Notes: a model not told the origin generated them from the sequence alone. A DNA stretch of 64,000 nucleotides from Metabacillus sp. B2-18 (GCF_021117275.1 NZ_CP088245.1:1463501-1527500), one strand, 5' to 3'. Counted from the stretch's first letter, positions 42,192 to 51,075 are shown. Numbers and translations are program-made.

Positions 42192-42222
42192 AGAGGGTCT
42201 GAGTTAGTCAGATCCTCTTTAT
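42192..42222 (+). terminator. Terminator of the YjcZ pair
   Basis: An 11-bp stem with one wobble pair (42192-42202 with 42208-42218) is followed by a short T-rich tail. Confidence 0.85.
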
Positions 42223-42303
42223 TAAAAAGATACTACATAAATTAGAATTTTACACTAGGTAATAGGTTATCAAATTACTTTAAGAATGGATCATCTTAAA
42301 ATC

Positions 42304-42338
42304 TAAAAAACCTCGCTTCCATTATTAGAAACAAGGTT
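42304..42338 (-). terminator. Terminator of the 72-residue gene
   Basis: An 11-bp stem with wobble pairs (42309-42319 with 42328-42338) is followed on the minus strand by six T. Confidence 0.75.
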
Positions 42339-42346
42339 AATTGTCT

Positions 42347-42565
42347 TTACGATGTTTTTTTCTCTTGCTCTATAAAAATAAGCGATTTTCTTTTAACCCA
42401 ATAATGGAAACTGTCTAAAGGGAAAATCCCTCTTCTTTTTGAATTGTTCATTTGTATTACAACACTGTCGTTAGAAATGTCAATAATTCTTAATCTTTCA
42501 GAGTTGCTAATGTTTGGTATGAAATTTCCTCTTAATTCAAATTCCATATTAATATGTAAATCCAT
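42347..42565 (-). CDS. Small hypothetical protein
   Basis: A 72-residue soluble protein I do not recognise. It is beta-rich in appearance (RLRIIDISNDSVVIQMNNS), like a single PilZ- or Sm-like half barrel, but this is speculation. The AGGAGGGAAGG site before the ATG is excellent and a terminator follows, so it is a real monocistronic gene. Confidence 0.65.
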   Translation of the reverse strand: MDLHINMEFELRGNFIPNISNSERLRIIDISNDSVVIQMNNSKRRGIFPLDSFHYWVKRKSLIFIEQEKKTS

Positions 42566-42753
42566 ATTTCCTTCCCTCCTAATAAAAATATGTTAAAAAA
42601 CTAACGTTAAGTTTCCCAATTAATAATAAATTATCCTAGGTTAAGAGGAATATTATTAAAAGTAAACTAGGACTTGCCTTATGCGAGTTTTATTTGTTTC
42701 TTAACTAAGTTACAATCGTATTATAATAACACCCATAAAAAGGAGAACGAACG

Positions 42754-43791
42754 ATGAATGATACAATTCAGTTAATTAAACAACTAGTTGAAATACCAAG
42801 CCCTTCTGGGAATACAGCTAAAGTCATTTCATTTGTTGAGGAGTATTTAAAGTCTTTGAATGTACAAATGATAAGAAATAACAAAGGCGGATTGCTGGTA
42901 ACCATACCAGGAAAAAACAATTCACAACATAGGATGTTAACGGCTCATGTAGACACCCTAGGTGCTATTGTAAAAAACATTAAATCTAATGGCAGATTAA
43001 TGATTGATTTAATAGGCGGTTTTAACTATAACTCTATAGAAGGTGAATATTGTCAGATTGAAACAACTACTGGGAAAACCTATACTGGAACAATCCTTAT
43101 GCATCAAACTTCTGTCCATGTTTATAAGGATGCTGGTAAGCTAGAAAGAAATCAAAAGAATATTGAAGTAAGGATAGATGAGGAAGTACATAATGCAGAT
43201 GATGTAAGAAATCTTGGTATTGAAGTTGGCGATTTTATTTCATTTTATCCAAGAGTAGAGGTAACACCTAGCGGATTCATTAAGTCTCGTCATTTAGATG
43301 ATAAAGCAAGTGTGGCGCTTTTATTGCAACTAATTAAAAGAATAATAATGGAACATATTAAACTGCCTTATACAACTCATTTCCTTATTTCGAATAATGA
43401 GGAAATTGGATACGGTGGAAATTCGAATATAGCTAGTGAAACAGTTGAATATTTAGCTGTGGATATGGGTGCAATTGGGGATGGCCAAGAAACAGATGAA
43501 TTTACAGTTTCAATCTGTGCAAAAGATTCAAGTGGACCTTATCATTTTGGTCTTCGGAAAAAATTAATTGAGTTAGCAAAACAAAATCAAATTAAATATA
43601 AAGTTGATATTTATCCATATTATGGATCTGATGCTTCTGCTGCGATACGATCAGGACATGATCTTATTCATGGATTAATCGGACCAGGAATTGATGCTTC
43701 ACATGCGTTTGAAAGAACACATATTTCATCTTTGGAGCATACTTCAAGCCTACTTTATCATTATGTTCAATCGGAGTTGACAGAAGCGTGA
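42754..43791 (+). CDS. M42 family metallo-aminopeptidase (YhfE-like)
   Basis: A 345-residue M42 peptidase (FrvX/glutamyl aminopeptidase family), cobalt or zinc dependent. Metal ligands are visible in TAHVDTLG (about residue 66), SRHLDDKASVA (about 180), SNNEEIGYGG (catalytic and ligand glutamates) and AVDMGAIGDG; the last histidine is in ASHAFERTHISS. It forms large dodecameric shells in relatives. It is translationally coupled (4-bp overlap) to a PhzF-family gene. The closest B. subtilis homologue is YhfE or YsdC. Confidence 0.88.
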   Translation: MNDTIQLIKQLVEIPSPSGNTAKVISFVEEYLKSLNVQMIRNNKGGLLVTIPGKNNSQHRMLTAHVDTLGAIVKNIKSNGRLMIDLIGGFNYNSIEGEYCQIETTTGKTYTGTILMHQTSVHVYKDAGKLERNQKNIEVRIDEEVHNADDVRNLGIEVGDFISFYPRVEVTPSGFIKSRHLDDKASVALLLQLIKRIIMEHIKLPYTTHFLISNNEEIGYGGNSNIASETVEYLAVDMGAIGDGQETDEFTVSICAKDSSGPYHFGLRKKLIELAKQNQIKYKVDIYPYYGSDASAAIRSGHDLIHGLIGPGIDASHAFERTHISSLEHTSSLLYHYVQSELTEA

Positions 43792-44654
43792 TCTATTATG
43801 TTGTTGATGTTTTTGCTGAAGAAAAATATAAAGGAAATCAGTTGGCAGTTTTTCGGAATGTAGGGGACTTGTCCAGTGAGGAAATGCAGAAAATTGCGAA
43901 GGAAACAAATTTCTCAGAAACAACTTTTATTGAAACTGATGAAAAAATGGATGGAGGATACTGCGTAAGAATTTTCACACCTAATGAAGAAGTGCCGTTT
44001 GCAGGACATCCAACATTGGGAACTTCTTACATCATTCGCAATGAGATTATGGAAGAACTTGAACAAGAAGTTGTACTAAAGTTAAAGGTCGGAGATATCC
44101 CTGTTTCTTTTGATAAATCTGAACTACTTTGGATGAAACAAAATGAGCCGAGCTTTGCTCAAACGTTTACATATGAACAATTGAGTGAGGTACTTAACTT
44201 GGATGTAGCTGATTTTGATGACAACTATCTCATTGAGGATGTATCAACAGGACTCCCCTTTATTATTGTTCCGTTAAAAGGGTTAACTGAAGTGAAAAAA
44301 GCCAAAATTAATCAAGAAAAACTACTCGAATTAACCGAAAAAACTAGAGCGAAAGCCATTCTTGTTTTCAGTAAAGAAACCTACCATAAAGAACATCACC
44401 TAAATGCAAGAGTGTTTGTTGATGTTTTCGGTATACCCGAAGATCCTGCAACAGGAAGTGCTACTGGTTGTTTGGCAGGTTACTTGCTAAAACATCAATA
44501 TTTTCAAACAAACTCATTAGATATTAAAGTTGAGCAGGGGTACGAGATTCAAAGAGAATCTTTGCTTCATATTCGAGCAGAAGAAAGAGAAGGAAACTAT
44601 AATATTCATGTTGGAGGAAATGTCGTTAAGGTCGCAAAAGGTGAATGGTTTTAG
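43788..44654 (+). CDS. PhzF-family isomerase/epimerase-like protein
   Basis: A 288-residue PhzF/DapF-fold protein. It starts with GTG overlapping the upstream stop. Characteristic motifs are YYVVDVFAEEKYKGNQLAVF, ETNFSETTFI with the catalytic-position glutamate, FTPNEEVPFAGHPTLGT and DPATGSATGCLAGYL. Substrates of most PhzF homologues are unknown. It is not evidence for phenazine synthesis. The coupling with an M42 peptidase suggests action on an amino acid or dipeptide product. Confidence 0.88.
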   Translation: MIYYVVDVFAEEKYKGNQLAVFRNVGDLSSEEMQKIAKETNFSETTFIETDEKMDGGYCVRIFTPNEEVPFAGHPTLGTSYIIRNEIMEELEQEVVLKLKVGDIPVSFDKSELLWMKQNEPSFAQTFTYEQLSEVLNLDVADFDDNYLIEDVSTGLPFIIVPLKGLTEVKKAKINQEKLLELTEKTRAKAILVFSKETYHKEHHLNARVFVDVFGIPEDPATGSATGCLAGYLLKHQYFQTNSLDIKVEQGYEIQRESLLHIRAEEREGNYNIHVGGNVVKVAKGEWF

Positions 44655-44670
44655 ATTTCATCTAAACTAA

Positions 44671-44706
44671 AAGAGTTCTCTTTCCTAAAACTGAAAGAGA
44701 ACTCTT
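44671..44706. terminator. Hairpin between the PhzF gene and the small membrane gene
   Basis: A perfect 14-bp stem (44671-44684 with 44693-44706) and 8-nt loop lies between converging genes. T-runs are poor, but the stem is strong. Confidence 0.7.
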
Positions 44707-44724
44707 CATAACTTACCTATAAAT

Positions 44725-44892
44725 TTATATCTTAGTCATAAATTTATAGGTGATAAATGTTCCGCCTAGCAGAAGAGCAGATAATAAAAGGACAAATCCT
44801 AAACCGATTTCATCAATTAACGTTAAAAGGTAAATGATTAGTACAATATCTGTAATAATAGAACCGATAAATAGTACCCTTGGGGATCTAAT
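44725..44892 (-). CDS. Small two-helix membrane protein, apparent ATT start
   Basis: A 55-residue reading frame not found by ATG/GTG/TTG searches: RSPRVLFIGSIITDIVLII, YLLTLIDEIGLG, FVLLLSALLLGG and ITYKFMTKI. Two hydrophobic helices are separated by DEIGLG. An AAAGGAG site lies about 10 nt before an ATT codon, and two stops in frame lie just upstream. Either ATT is used as a start, or the start codon has been lost and the gene is decaying. A 13-bp perfect inverted repeat (44716-44728 with 44738-44750) overlaps its end. I do not recognise the family. Confidence 0.5.
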   Translation of the reverse strand: MRSPRVLFIGSIITDIVLIIYLLTLIDEIGLGFVLLLSALLLGGTFITYKFMTKI

Positions 44893-44955
44893 GCTTTACT
44901 ATCTCCTTTAATTTTAGCGTGCAATCATAACAATTATAACGAAGATTCATGTGAA

Positions 44956-44989
44956 AATAAAAACCGAGTGGCTTTCAACCACTCGGTTT
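44956..44989 (-). terminator. Terminator of the DUF2653 operon
   Basis: An 11-bp stem AAACCGAGTGG/CCACTCGGTTT is followed on the minus strand by TTTTTATTTT. Confidence 0.92.
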
Positions 44990-44990
44990 G

Positions 44991-45281
44991 TTAGTTAATC
45001 AATGAAATTATTCCCTCATCTTCATCTAATACTAGTTCTATTGCAGCAGCAAAAGGATCTATATTCATTTCTGTTTCTAACCAAAAACGTATGGCCTCTA
45101 TCAAATTGGCTGTAATCAATATTTGCTTTCGGTCATGTATATATGCTTCAGCTGAAAAACCATAATCATCATCATATAATAGTTCGATCTCAACCTCTTG
45201 AGGTTTTATTTGTCTTTTATGAGCAATGTGTAAACATAAGGCATTTACAATGTTTTGCTCAGAAAGCTTTATTTGCCCCAT
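44991..45281 (-). CDS. YxcD-like DUF2653 protein
   Basis: A 96-residue protein that reads like B. subtilis YxcD: QIKLSEQNIVNALCLHIA, VEIELLYDDDYGFSAEAY and NLIEAIRFWLE. The function is unknown. It overlaps the upstream gene by 13 bp, so the two are translated from one message. Confidence 0.85.
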   Translation of the reverse strand: MGQIKLSEQNIVNALCLHIAHKRQIKPQEVEIELLYDDDYGFSAEAYIHDRKQILITANLIEAIRFWLETEMNIDPFAAAIELVLDEDEGIISLIN

Positions 45282-45709
45282 ATTGTATCTTCCTTGTGTT
45301 TACGCTTATTTTTATTTATAAAGTAAGCAAATACTTTTCGGATAATAAAAATAACGGCAATAATGGCTAGAATATTAATAGCTAGGCCAATTAATGAACC
45401 TAAAATTCCAAGATTACTTAACAATCCCCCAAGTAATAAACCAGCTAACCCACCTAAAAATAAACCTTTCATTAAACTACCGGCTTTTGGTTTTGTAGTA
45501 GTGTTACTTTTTGTTGTTGTAGAGGATTTTTGCTGAGTATCATCTTTTTTGATGAGTGACGGGCTGTTTGTATTTGAGTTAAACGATTTTTTACCAGATT
45601 TGTAGCCCTTCGCACTTACTGTTGTAACATGATCTCCAACTAAGAATCCACTTATTGGAGTGAAAAGTAAGGTGATAGCGAGCATGGCTGAAAATAATTT
45701 CTTAATCAT
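45269..45709 (-). CDS. Secreted or membrane protein of the so-called Tim44-like type
   Basis: A 146-residue protein with an N-terminal signal (about residues 1-32, ending VSAKGY), a serine/threonine/lysine linker (KSGKKSFNSNTNS to about residue 70) and a C-terminal pair of glycine-rich helices (LMKGLFLGGLAGLLLGGLLS, IAVIFIIRKVFAYF). Similar proteins next to DUF2653 genes in Bacillus are often labelled Tim44-like, but a translocase role is not supported. Function unknown. Confidence 0.75.
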   Translation of the reverse strand: MIKKLFSAMLAITLLFTPISGFLVGDHVTTVSAKGYKSGKKSFNSNTNSPSLIKKDDTQQKSSTTTKSNTTTKPKAGSLMKGLFLGGLAGLLLGGLLSNLGILGSLIGLAINILAIIAVIFIIRKVFAYFINKNKRKHKEDTIWGK

Positions 45710-45870
45710 GGTGTATGTTCCTCCCTTTAAAAATAAGCAGTCACTTTTTGTGACAATTAGTACTACGGTCTATCATATAGAAAGGTTTCATTTTTGAAAA
45801 GTTTTTTTAACAATCTTTTATTCCATCCTTGTAAAAGGGGAGTATGTCAAGAGGAAGAGGAAGTTAAAAA

Positions 45871-45925
45871 CAAAAAAATAGATCATTTTGATTCAGTTGA
45901 AGACGTTAACTGATTCAAAATGATC
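45871..45925 (-). terminator. Long terminator of the GNAT gene
   Basis: An 18-bp stem with one mismatch (45881-45898 with 45908-45925) and a 9-nt loop is followed on the minus strand by TATTTTTTTG. Confidence 0.9.
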
Positions 45926-45932
45926 CATTTAT

Positions 45933-46451
45933 TTATCTATACCACATAATTTCACCAGATTTATGGTCATAATTAATTTCAACATGAAAATCATGTTTTT
46001 CATAAAAATGAACAAGTCTGTCAACATGATCCCAATCTCTTTTTGCGATGTCACCTGTAATTTTAGGGATGTTTTGCTCAATTGCAAGTTCTTTTAAGTA
46101 GTCCATACATATGGAACCATAGCCTTTATTTGCAGGTCCTTTAATATCGCCAATGTGGATCGTTTCATCATCAACATAAGTTGCGTGTATTGAAAAATCC
46201 CACTTACCTTTATAAGAGGTCTCACAGTCGCATAACATAATTTTGCAGGATTGGTCGTCTTCTGGAGTATAAACGATAACCAATTTATCATCTTTTGTTT
46301 GATCAACACCTAGTACCTTGCTTTTTTTAGCAATTTCTTTTAAATTGTCCTGCATTCTAAAAACTTGAAATTCAAGATCCTCTAACTCTTCTTTTAATTC
46401 TTCTGGGTTATCAGTACGATGATCATCTTCTAATAGTTTAGTAAACATCAT
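45933..46451 (-). CDS. GNAT-like acetyltransferase with coiled-coil N-terminus
   Basis: A 172-residue protein. Residues 15-45 form a heptad-like acidic helix (ELKEELEDLEFQVFRMQDNL). The rest has the GNAT cofactor-binding order: a beta strand, then GPANKGYGSICMDYLKELA, which corresponds to the RGxGxG acetyl-CoA loop with changes, then IPKITGDIAKRD and HFYEKHDFHV. The frame opens at 46472, but AAAGGAGAG fits the ATG pair at 46451 and 46448. Substrate unknown. Confidence 0.7.
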   Translation of the reverse strand: MMFTKLLEDDHRTDNPEELKEELEDLEFQVFRMQDNLKEIAKKSKVLGVDQTKDDKLVIVYTPEDDQSCKIMLCDCETSYKGKWDFSIHATYVDDETIHIGDIKGPANKGYGSICMDYLKELAIEQNIPKITGDIAKRDWDHVDRLVHFYEKHDFHVEINYDHKSGEIMWYR

Positions 46452-46666
46452 TTTCTCTCCTTTCATAGTCATATTGGATTTTGCGGGTATATAGAGGTTG
46501 TAAAATTATATAGCTTCATAATCTCATAATCTATATAAAATGGTGTCTTCTCATTTTATTCATGTATGATAAAAAATGTTGCAACAAACAGTGTAATATT
46601 ATAAAGGGTATTAAAAATATAAGCAAGAGTTTTAGTGAGAAAGATGTAGTTATTTTTTCTTTGTAA

Positions 46667-46722
46667 CACATTGACTAATCAGTCAATGTGGATTAAACTG
46701 ATATTGACTGATTAGTCAATAT
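46667..46722. promoter_or_regulatory. Two TetR-type operators of the ABC-TetR operon
   Basis: Operator 1 (46667-46690) has 10-bp perfect arms CACATTGACT/AGTCAATGTG around AATC. Operator 2 (46701-46722) has 9-bp arms ATATTGACT/AGTCAATAT around GATT, the reverse complement of the first centre. The centres are 33 bp apart, about three helical turns. TTGACT within operator 1 can serve as -35, with TAAACT 17 bp downstream. The dyads fit autoregulation by the TetR gene that ends the operon. Confidence 0.85.
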
Positions 46723-46745
46723 GACCTCGGATAGGAGGAAGTTAT

Positions 46746-47618
46746 ATGAACATAATTGAGATAAATAATTTGACCAAAAGCTACAATAAAAACAGAGGAA
46801 TTGATGGTCTTACCCTTTCAATTAATGAAGGAGAAATTTTCGGTTTTATTGGACCAAATGGGGCAGGAAAAAGCACCACAATACGAACATTGTTAAATTT
46901 TATTCATCCAACAAGCGGAACAGCCAAAATCTTTGGGAAAGATAGTGTAAAAGATTCGAGGGAGATTCGAAAAAATGTTGGTTATTTACCATCTGAAGTT
47001 CACTACTATGATGATATGAAAGCTTTAGATTTACTTGAGTATTCAGCTAAATTTCATCAATATAAAAATAATCAACGAATAGTGGAATTAGCAAAGAAAC
47101 TCCATTTAGACCTTAATAAAAAAATAGAAGATCTATCGTTTGGAAATAGAAAAAAAGTTGGAATTATTCAAGCGCTTCTTCACGAACCAAAATTGCTTAT
47201 TTTGGATGAACCAACAGGGGGTTTAGATCCATTAATGCAACATACTTTCTTTGAACTATTAAAGATTGAGAGGGATAAAGGAACTACCATTTTCTTTTCA
47301 TCTCATATCTTAAGTGAAGTTCAGAAAATGTGTGACCGTGTTGCGATTATTAAAGAAGGTAAATTATTAAAAGTAGAACGAGTTGAGAAGTTACTTAAAA
47401 ATAATGTAAAAAAAATAAGCCTTACCATTCAAGCTGAAAATGAGCAAGCAATTGAAGAGATAGAGGGAATGAATAAAGTAAAAAACGGTGATGATTGGAC
47501 CTTTTTGTATAGTGGCGACATAAATAGACTTCTTCATAAGATGTCAACACTACATGTGAAAGATTTATTAATAGAAGAGCCTTCTTTAGAGGAAGTTTTC
47601 ATTCATTATTATGAGTAG
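46746..47618 (+). CDS. ABC transporter ATP-binding protein
   Basis: A 290-residue ABC-2-type ATPase. Walker A is GPNGAGKST (about residue 38), signature LSFGNRKKVG (with F in place of the usual second G-flanking residue), Walker B LLILDEPTGGLDP and H-loop SSHILSEV. A C-terminal domain of about 80 residues follows, as in bacitracin/antibiotic-type exporters. It pairs with the permease gene 18 bp downstream. The cargo is unknown; two TetR operators suggest induction by a small ligand. Confidence 0.9.
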   Translation: MNIIEINNLTKSYNKNRGIDGLTLSINEGEIFGFIGPNGAGKSTTIRTLLNFIHPTSGTAKIFGKDSVKDSREIRKNVGYLPSEVHYYDDMKALDLLEYSAKFHQYKNNQRIVELAKKLHLDLNKKIEDLSFGNRKKVGIIQALLHEPKLLILDEPTGGLDPLMQHTFFELLKIERDKGTTIFFSSHILSEVQKMCDRVAIIKEGKLLKVERVEKLLKNNVKKISLTIQAENEQAIEEIEGMNKVKNGDDWTFLYSGDINRLLHKMSTLHVKDLLIEEPSLEEVFIHYYE

Positions 47619-47636
47619 GAAAGGGAGGGAATTTAA

Positions 47637-48431
47637 ATGATATATCAACGGGAGTTAAAGAAAAACTTAAAATCACTTATTATTTGGGGGATTGCATTAA
47701 GTGGAATCATTTTAATGACACTTAGCATTTATCCTCAATTTACTCAGGATCAAGAAACAATGAAGGAATTGCTTAATGCTTACCCGGATTCTTTTAAACA
47801 AGCATTTGGAATGGATCGCCTTGATTATGGATCTTTACTCGGATTTTATGGAGTTCAAGTTCACTTTATGACAACGTTATTTGGGAGTATCTTTGCGGTT
47901 ATGTTAGCTTCAAATATTGTCGCTAAGGAAGAAAATGAAAAAACAATTGAATTTTTATTATCAAAGCCGATTACTCGTATGCAAATTATGACTGAAAAGT
48001 GGCTAGCTGTTATGACAAATATTGCTCTGTTAAATATAATCATTATGGCGATTTCTCTCATTGGCTTTCAATTTGCTGATGATGATCCGTCAATGAAAAC
48101 GTTTATATTACTTGTTTTAGCAACTTTTCTACTGCATATTACATTTGCAGCTATATCATTCTTACTTTCAACGACAATGAAAAAGGCTAGAACAATCACA
48201 TCTGTTTCATTAGGCTTGGTTTTTTTATCATATTTTTTAAGTGTAGTATCTGGTATTACCGAAAACTTAGAAGGACTCAAATATTTTAGTTTCTTCAAAT
48301 ATATCGATGCTGCTGACATTATTGCAAATCAATCAATTAAACCACTTTATCTATGTATCATGTTAGCTATAGCTACTATAATGATTGTGTTAAGCTATGT
48401 TGCTTATCATCGAAAGGATATTGCTGTATAA
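47637..48431 (+). CDS. ABC-2 family permease
   Basis: A 264-residue ABC-2 permease with six helices. Typical features are the N-terminal helix LIIWGIALSGIILMTLSIYP, the EENEKTIEFLLSKPITR cytoplasmic segment and a large hydrophobic core. It forms an exporter with the ATPase encoded upstream. It has an adequate GGGAGGG site. Substrate unknown. Confidence 0.88.
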   Translation: MIYQRELKKNLKSLIIWGIALSGIILMTLSIYPQFTQDQETMKELLNAYPDSFKQAFGMDRLDYGSLLGFYGVQVHFMTTLFGSIFAVMLASNIVAKEENEKTIEFLLSKPITRMQIMTEKWLAVMTNIALLNIIIMAISLIGFQFADDDPSMKTFILLVLATFLLHITFAAISFLLSTTMKKARTITSVSLGLVFLSYFLSVVSGITENLEGLKYFSFFKYIDAADIIANQSIKPLYLCIMLAIATIMIVLSYVAYHRKDIAV

Positions 48432-48469
48432 TCAGACAAAATGATAGTAATTAATTTGAGGTGTACACA

Positions 48470-49108
48470 TTGTATTCTGCATTTGAAAAATTACCTGATG
48501 AAAAGAGAGAAAAGATTTTAACAATCTGTATCGAAGAGTTTTCAAAAACCGGTTATGAAAAAACCTCAACTGAGACAATTACTTCAAAAGCTGGTATATC
48601 AAAAGGAATTCTTTTTCATTATTTTAAAAGTAAGAAAAACCTTTATTTATATGTTGTTGACTATTGCAGGCAGCTAATCGGAGATAAGATTATCGAAGAA
48701 ATAAAAAAGGTTAAGACGGATGATTTTTTTGAAAGAATAAAAGAGGTTGTTCTCATTAAACAACGAATTCAATATAATTTTTTAATTGAAACAAAACTCG
48801 TTACAAGTGCTACTCTTCATCCACCGGTTGAATTAAAAGAACAATTACAGAATTTGTTACAAAAGAATACTGATCAATATAGTGGAGAATTTTTAGCGAA
48901 GCTGTTAGATAAACAATTATTAGAAGGTCAACCCTCACCTGAAAAAATAATAGAATTAACTATGCTTGCATTAGATTCTGTTACTAAAAAATATGTTCAT
49001 CTTTTTGAAAGTAAACAGGTAGAATTTGACGATATACTAGAAAAAATGATGCCGGAACTTGATGAATATATTGATATTATTAAATATGGTGTGTATGGAA
49101 GTCGTTGA
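48470..49108 (+). CDS. TetR family transcriptional regulator
   Basis: A 212-residue TetR regulator. The DNA-binding domain (residues about 5-52) reads KREKILTICIEEFSKTGYEK and KAGISKGILFHYFKSKKNLY, a classic TetR helix-turn-helix. GAGGTG is spaced for the TTG at 48470; the frame also opens at GTG 48461, which lies in the ribosome binding site. It is the third gene of the operon and likely represses it through the two dyads at 46667-46722. Confidence 0.9.
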   Translation: MYSAFEKLPDEKREKILTICIEEFSKTGYEKTSTETITSKAGISKGILFHYFKSKKNLYLYVVDYCRQLIGDKIIEEIKKVKTDDFFERIKEVVLIKQRIQYNFLIETKLVTSATLHPPVELKEQLQNLLQKNTDQYSGEFLAKLLDKQLLEGQPSPEKIIELTMLALDSVTKKYVHLFESKQVEFDDILEKMMPELDEYIDIIKYGVYGSR

Positions 49109-49129
49109 TATGAACTTCACCATGTTGGG

Positions 49130-49158
49130 AAAAGATCAGTAGCGATACTGTTCTTTTT
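49130..49158 (+). terminator. Terminator of the ABC-TetR operon
   Basis: A 12-bp stem with one mismatch (49130-49141 with 49146-49157) and GCGA tetraloop is followed by a T-run. Confidence 0.85.
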
Positions 49159-49175
49159 TGTTGGTTTCAATCTAC

Positions 49176-49206
49176 AAAAAATCGGGTGGTGCCAGGCACC
49201 ACCCGA
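49176..49206 (-). terminator. Terminator of the RNase J gene
   Basis: Near-perfect palindrome TCGGGTGGTGCC/GGCACCACCCGA (49182-49206) is followed on the minus strand by six T. The GGTGCC-GGCACC core recurs in many Bacillus terminators. Confidence 0.9.
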
Positions 49207-49218
49207 ACTGCTATGCTT

Positions 49219-50886
49219 TTACACTTCTATAATGATAGGAAGTATCATAGGTTTTCTTTTTGTCTGCTTATATAAATGCTGACCAATTGTTTTTTTGATG
49301 TTTTGTTTCATGACGTTCCATTGGTGAACTCTTTCTCTTTGTAGATCTTTAATGATTCGTTCTACTTGACGGTTAACATCTTTTAAGAGGTCTTCAGAGT
49401 TTCGGGCATAAACAAATCCTCTTGAAATTGTGTCTGGTCCGGAAATGATTTTTTTATCAGCTTTACTTAAGGTAATCACAATAACAAGCATACCGTCTTC
49501 GGATAATTGTTTTCGATCTCTTAGAACAATATCACCTATATCACCCACGCCAATTCCGTCCACAAATGTGTTACCTGCATGCACTTTTCTAGTTTGACGG
49601 GCTTCTTGGTTTTCAATGTCAACCACATCGCCCAGGTTTACGATAAAGGTATGATCTTTTTCTACTCCAACCGACTCAGCTAATAAACGGTGTTGATGTA
49701 ACATTCTATATTCACCATGTATGGGAATAAAATACTTTGGCATTATTAATGTAAGCATAAGCTTTAGATCTTCTTGATAACCATGTCCTGAAACATGCAT
49801 TCCTGTAGAACTTCCTGAACCGTAAATAACTTTAGCCCCCAGTGTAAACAAGTTGTCAATAATCTTCGAGACATTCCGTTCATTACCAGGTATTGGAGAA
49901 GCTGCTAATATGACAGTATCACCTGCAAGTATTTCTGCGTCACGATAATTTGAAGTGGAAAGTCGAGCAAGTGCAGCTAGTGGCTCTCCTTGACTACCAG
50001 TACATAATATAGCGACCTTTTCCGGGGCGAGCTCATTTATTTGACTAGGTTCGATCAACATACCCTCAGGAATGGTTAAATAGCCTCGTTCAATAGCTAC
50101 ATCAACCACATTCACCATACTTCTACCTAGAAGTGCAAGCTTTCTATTGGTTTTGAGTGCAGCATCAACGACTTGTTGAACACGATTAACATTTGAAGCG
50201 AAGGTGGAGACAATGACTTTTCTTGTGGCTTTAATAAAAGCTTCCTCCATATGCTCGCCAACCATTTTTTCTGATGGAGTTAAACCCGAACGTTCTGCAT
50301 TAGTACTTTCTGATAAAAGAGCTAGAACACCTTTTCTACCAATCTCAGCCATTTTGTGGATATCTGAATGTTGATCATTTACAGGAGTTAAATCGAATTT
50401 AAAGTCTCCAGTATGTACGACAACTCCTTCAGGTGTGTGAAAAACAATTCCCAAACAGTCTGGAATACTGTGATTAGTTTTAAAGAAGCTTAAGGAAATT
50501 TTATTGAATTCTACAGTAGATTCAGAATCTATTTGAATCAATTCAGTATCTCTTACAAGATTATGTTCCATTAGCTTTAATTCAATTAAACCGAGTGTAA
50601 AACGTGTTCCGTATATAGGAACATTCAATTTCTTGAGAAAGTAGGGAATACCTCCAATATGGTCTTCGTGGCCGTGTGTTACAACTAACGCCTTTATTTT
50701 TTCTTTGTTTTCTTCTAAGTAGGTTAAGTCAGGAATGATTAAATCAATTCCTAATAGATTTTCATCTGGAAATTTACCTCCGCAATCGACTACAATGATT
50801 TCATCGGCATATTGAATCACATACATGTTTTTCCCGATTTCATTCACGCCACCAAGTGCGAATAATGATAATTGATCCGTGGCCAT
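49219..50886 (-). CDS. Ribonuclease J family protein
   Basis: A 555-residue metallo-beta-lactamase/beta-CASP ribonuclease, the usual RNase J length. The metal motif is THGHEDHIGGIPYF (about residue 71), then HTGDFKFDLTP, SESTNAERSGLT, and the beta-CASP motifs including HVSGHGYQEDLK and PIHGEYRMLHQH; the end KTRKXPMILPII is typical. It matches neither B. subtilis RnjA nor RnjB closely throughout, so it may be a third paralogue. The frame opens at 50916, but AGGAGG is placed for the ATG pair at 50889/50886. It presumably acts in mRNA decay. Confidence 0.88.
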   Translation of the reverse strand: MATDQLSLFALGGVNEIGKNMYVIQYADEIIVVDCGGKFPDENLLGIDLIIPDLTYLEENKEKIKALVVTHGHEDHIGGIPYFLKKLNVPIYGTRFTLGLIELKLMEHNLVRDTELIQIDSESTVEFNKISLSFFKTNHSIPDCLGIVFHTPEGVVVHTGDFKFDLTPVNDQHSDIHKMAEIGRKGVLALLSESTNAERSGLTPSEKMVGEHMEEAFIKATRKVIVSTFASNVNRVQQVVDAALKTNRKLALLGRSMVNVVDVAIERGYLTIPEGMLIEPSQINELAPEKVAILCTGSQGEPLAALARLSTSNYRDAEILAGDTVILAASPIPGNERNVSKIIDNLFTLGAKVIYGSGSSTGMHVSGHGYQEDLKLMLTLIMPKYFIPIHGEYRMLHQHRLLAESVGVEKDHTFIVNLGDVVDIENQEARQTRKVHAGNTFVDGIGVGDIGDIVLRDRKQLSEDGMLVIVITLSKADKKIISGPDTISRGFVYARNSEDLLKDVNRQVERIIKDLQRERVHQWNVMKQNIKKTIGQHLYKQTKRKPMILPIIIEV

Positions 50887-51075
50887 CATATGTCCTCCTA
50901 TGTAAATAGTATTCATATTATGCCAATAATGTGGTTGTTTATTTGTTAATCGTAAAAAAACTAAGTTGTTTTCTTAATTAAAGGAAAAAATTTTGCAGAG
51001 AAGTTGAGGTAACTGAATTTCTGTTATATAATAGGTAAGAATCAAATATTCTAAAAATTAGGACGGTGATTCAAT

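Noticed and set aside
43788-44654. Phenazine biosynthesis gene
   Set aside because: PhzF-fold proteins are widespread isomerase-like enzymes and no other phz gene is nearby.
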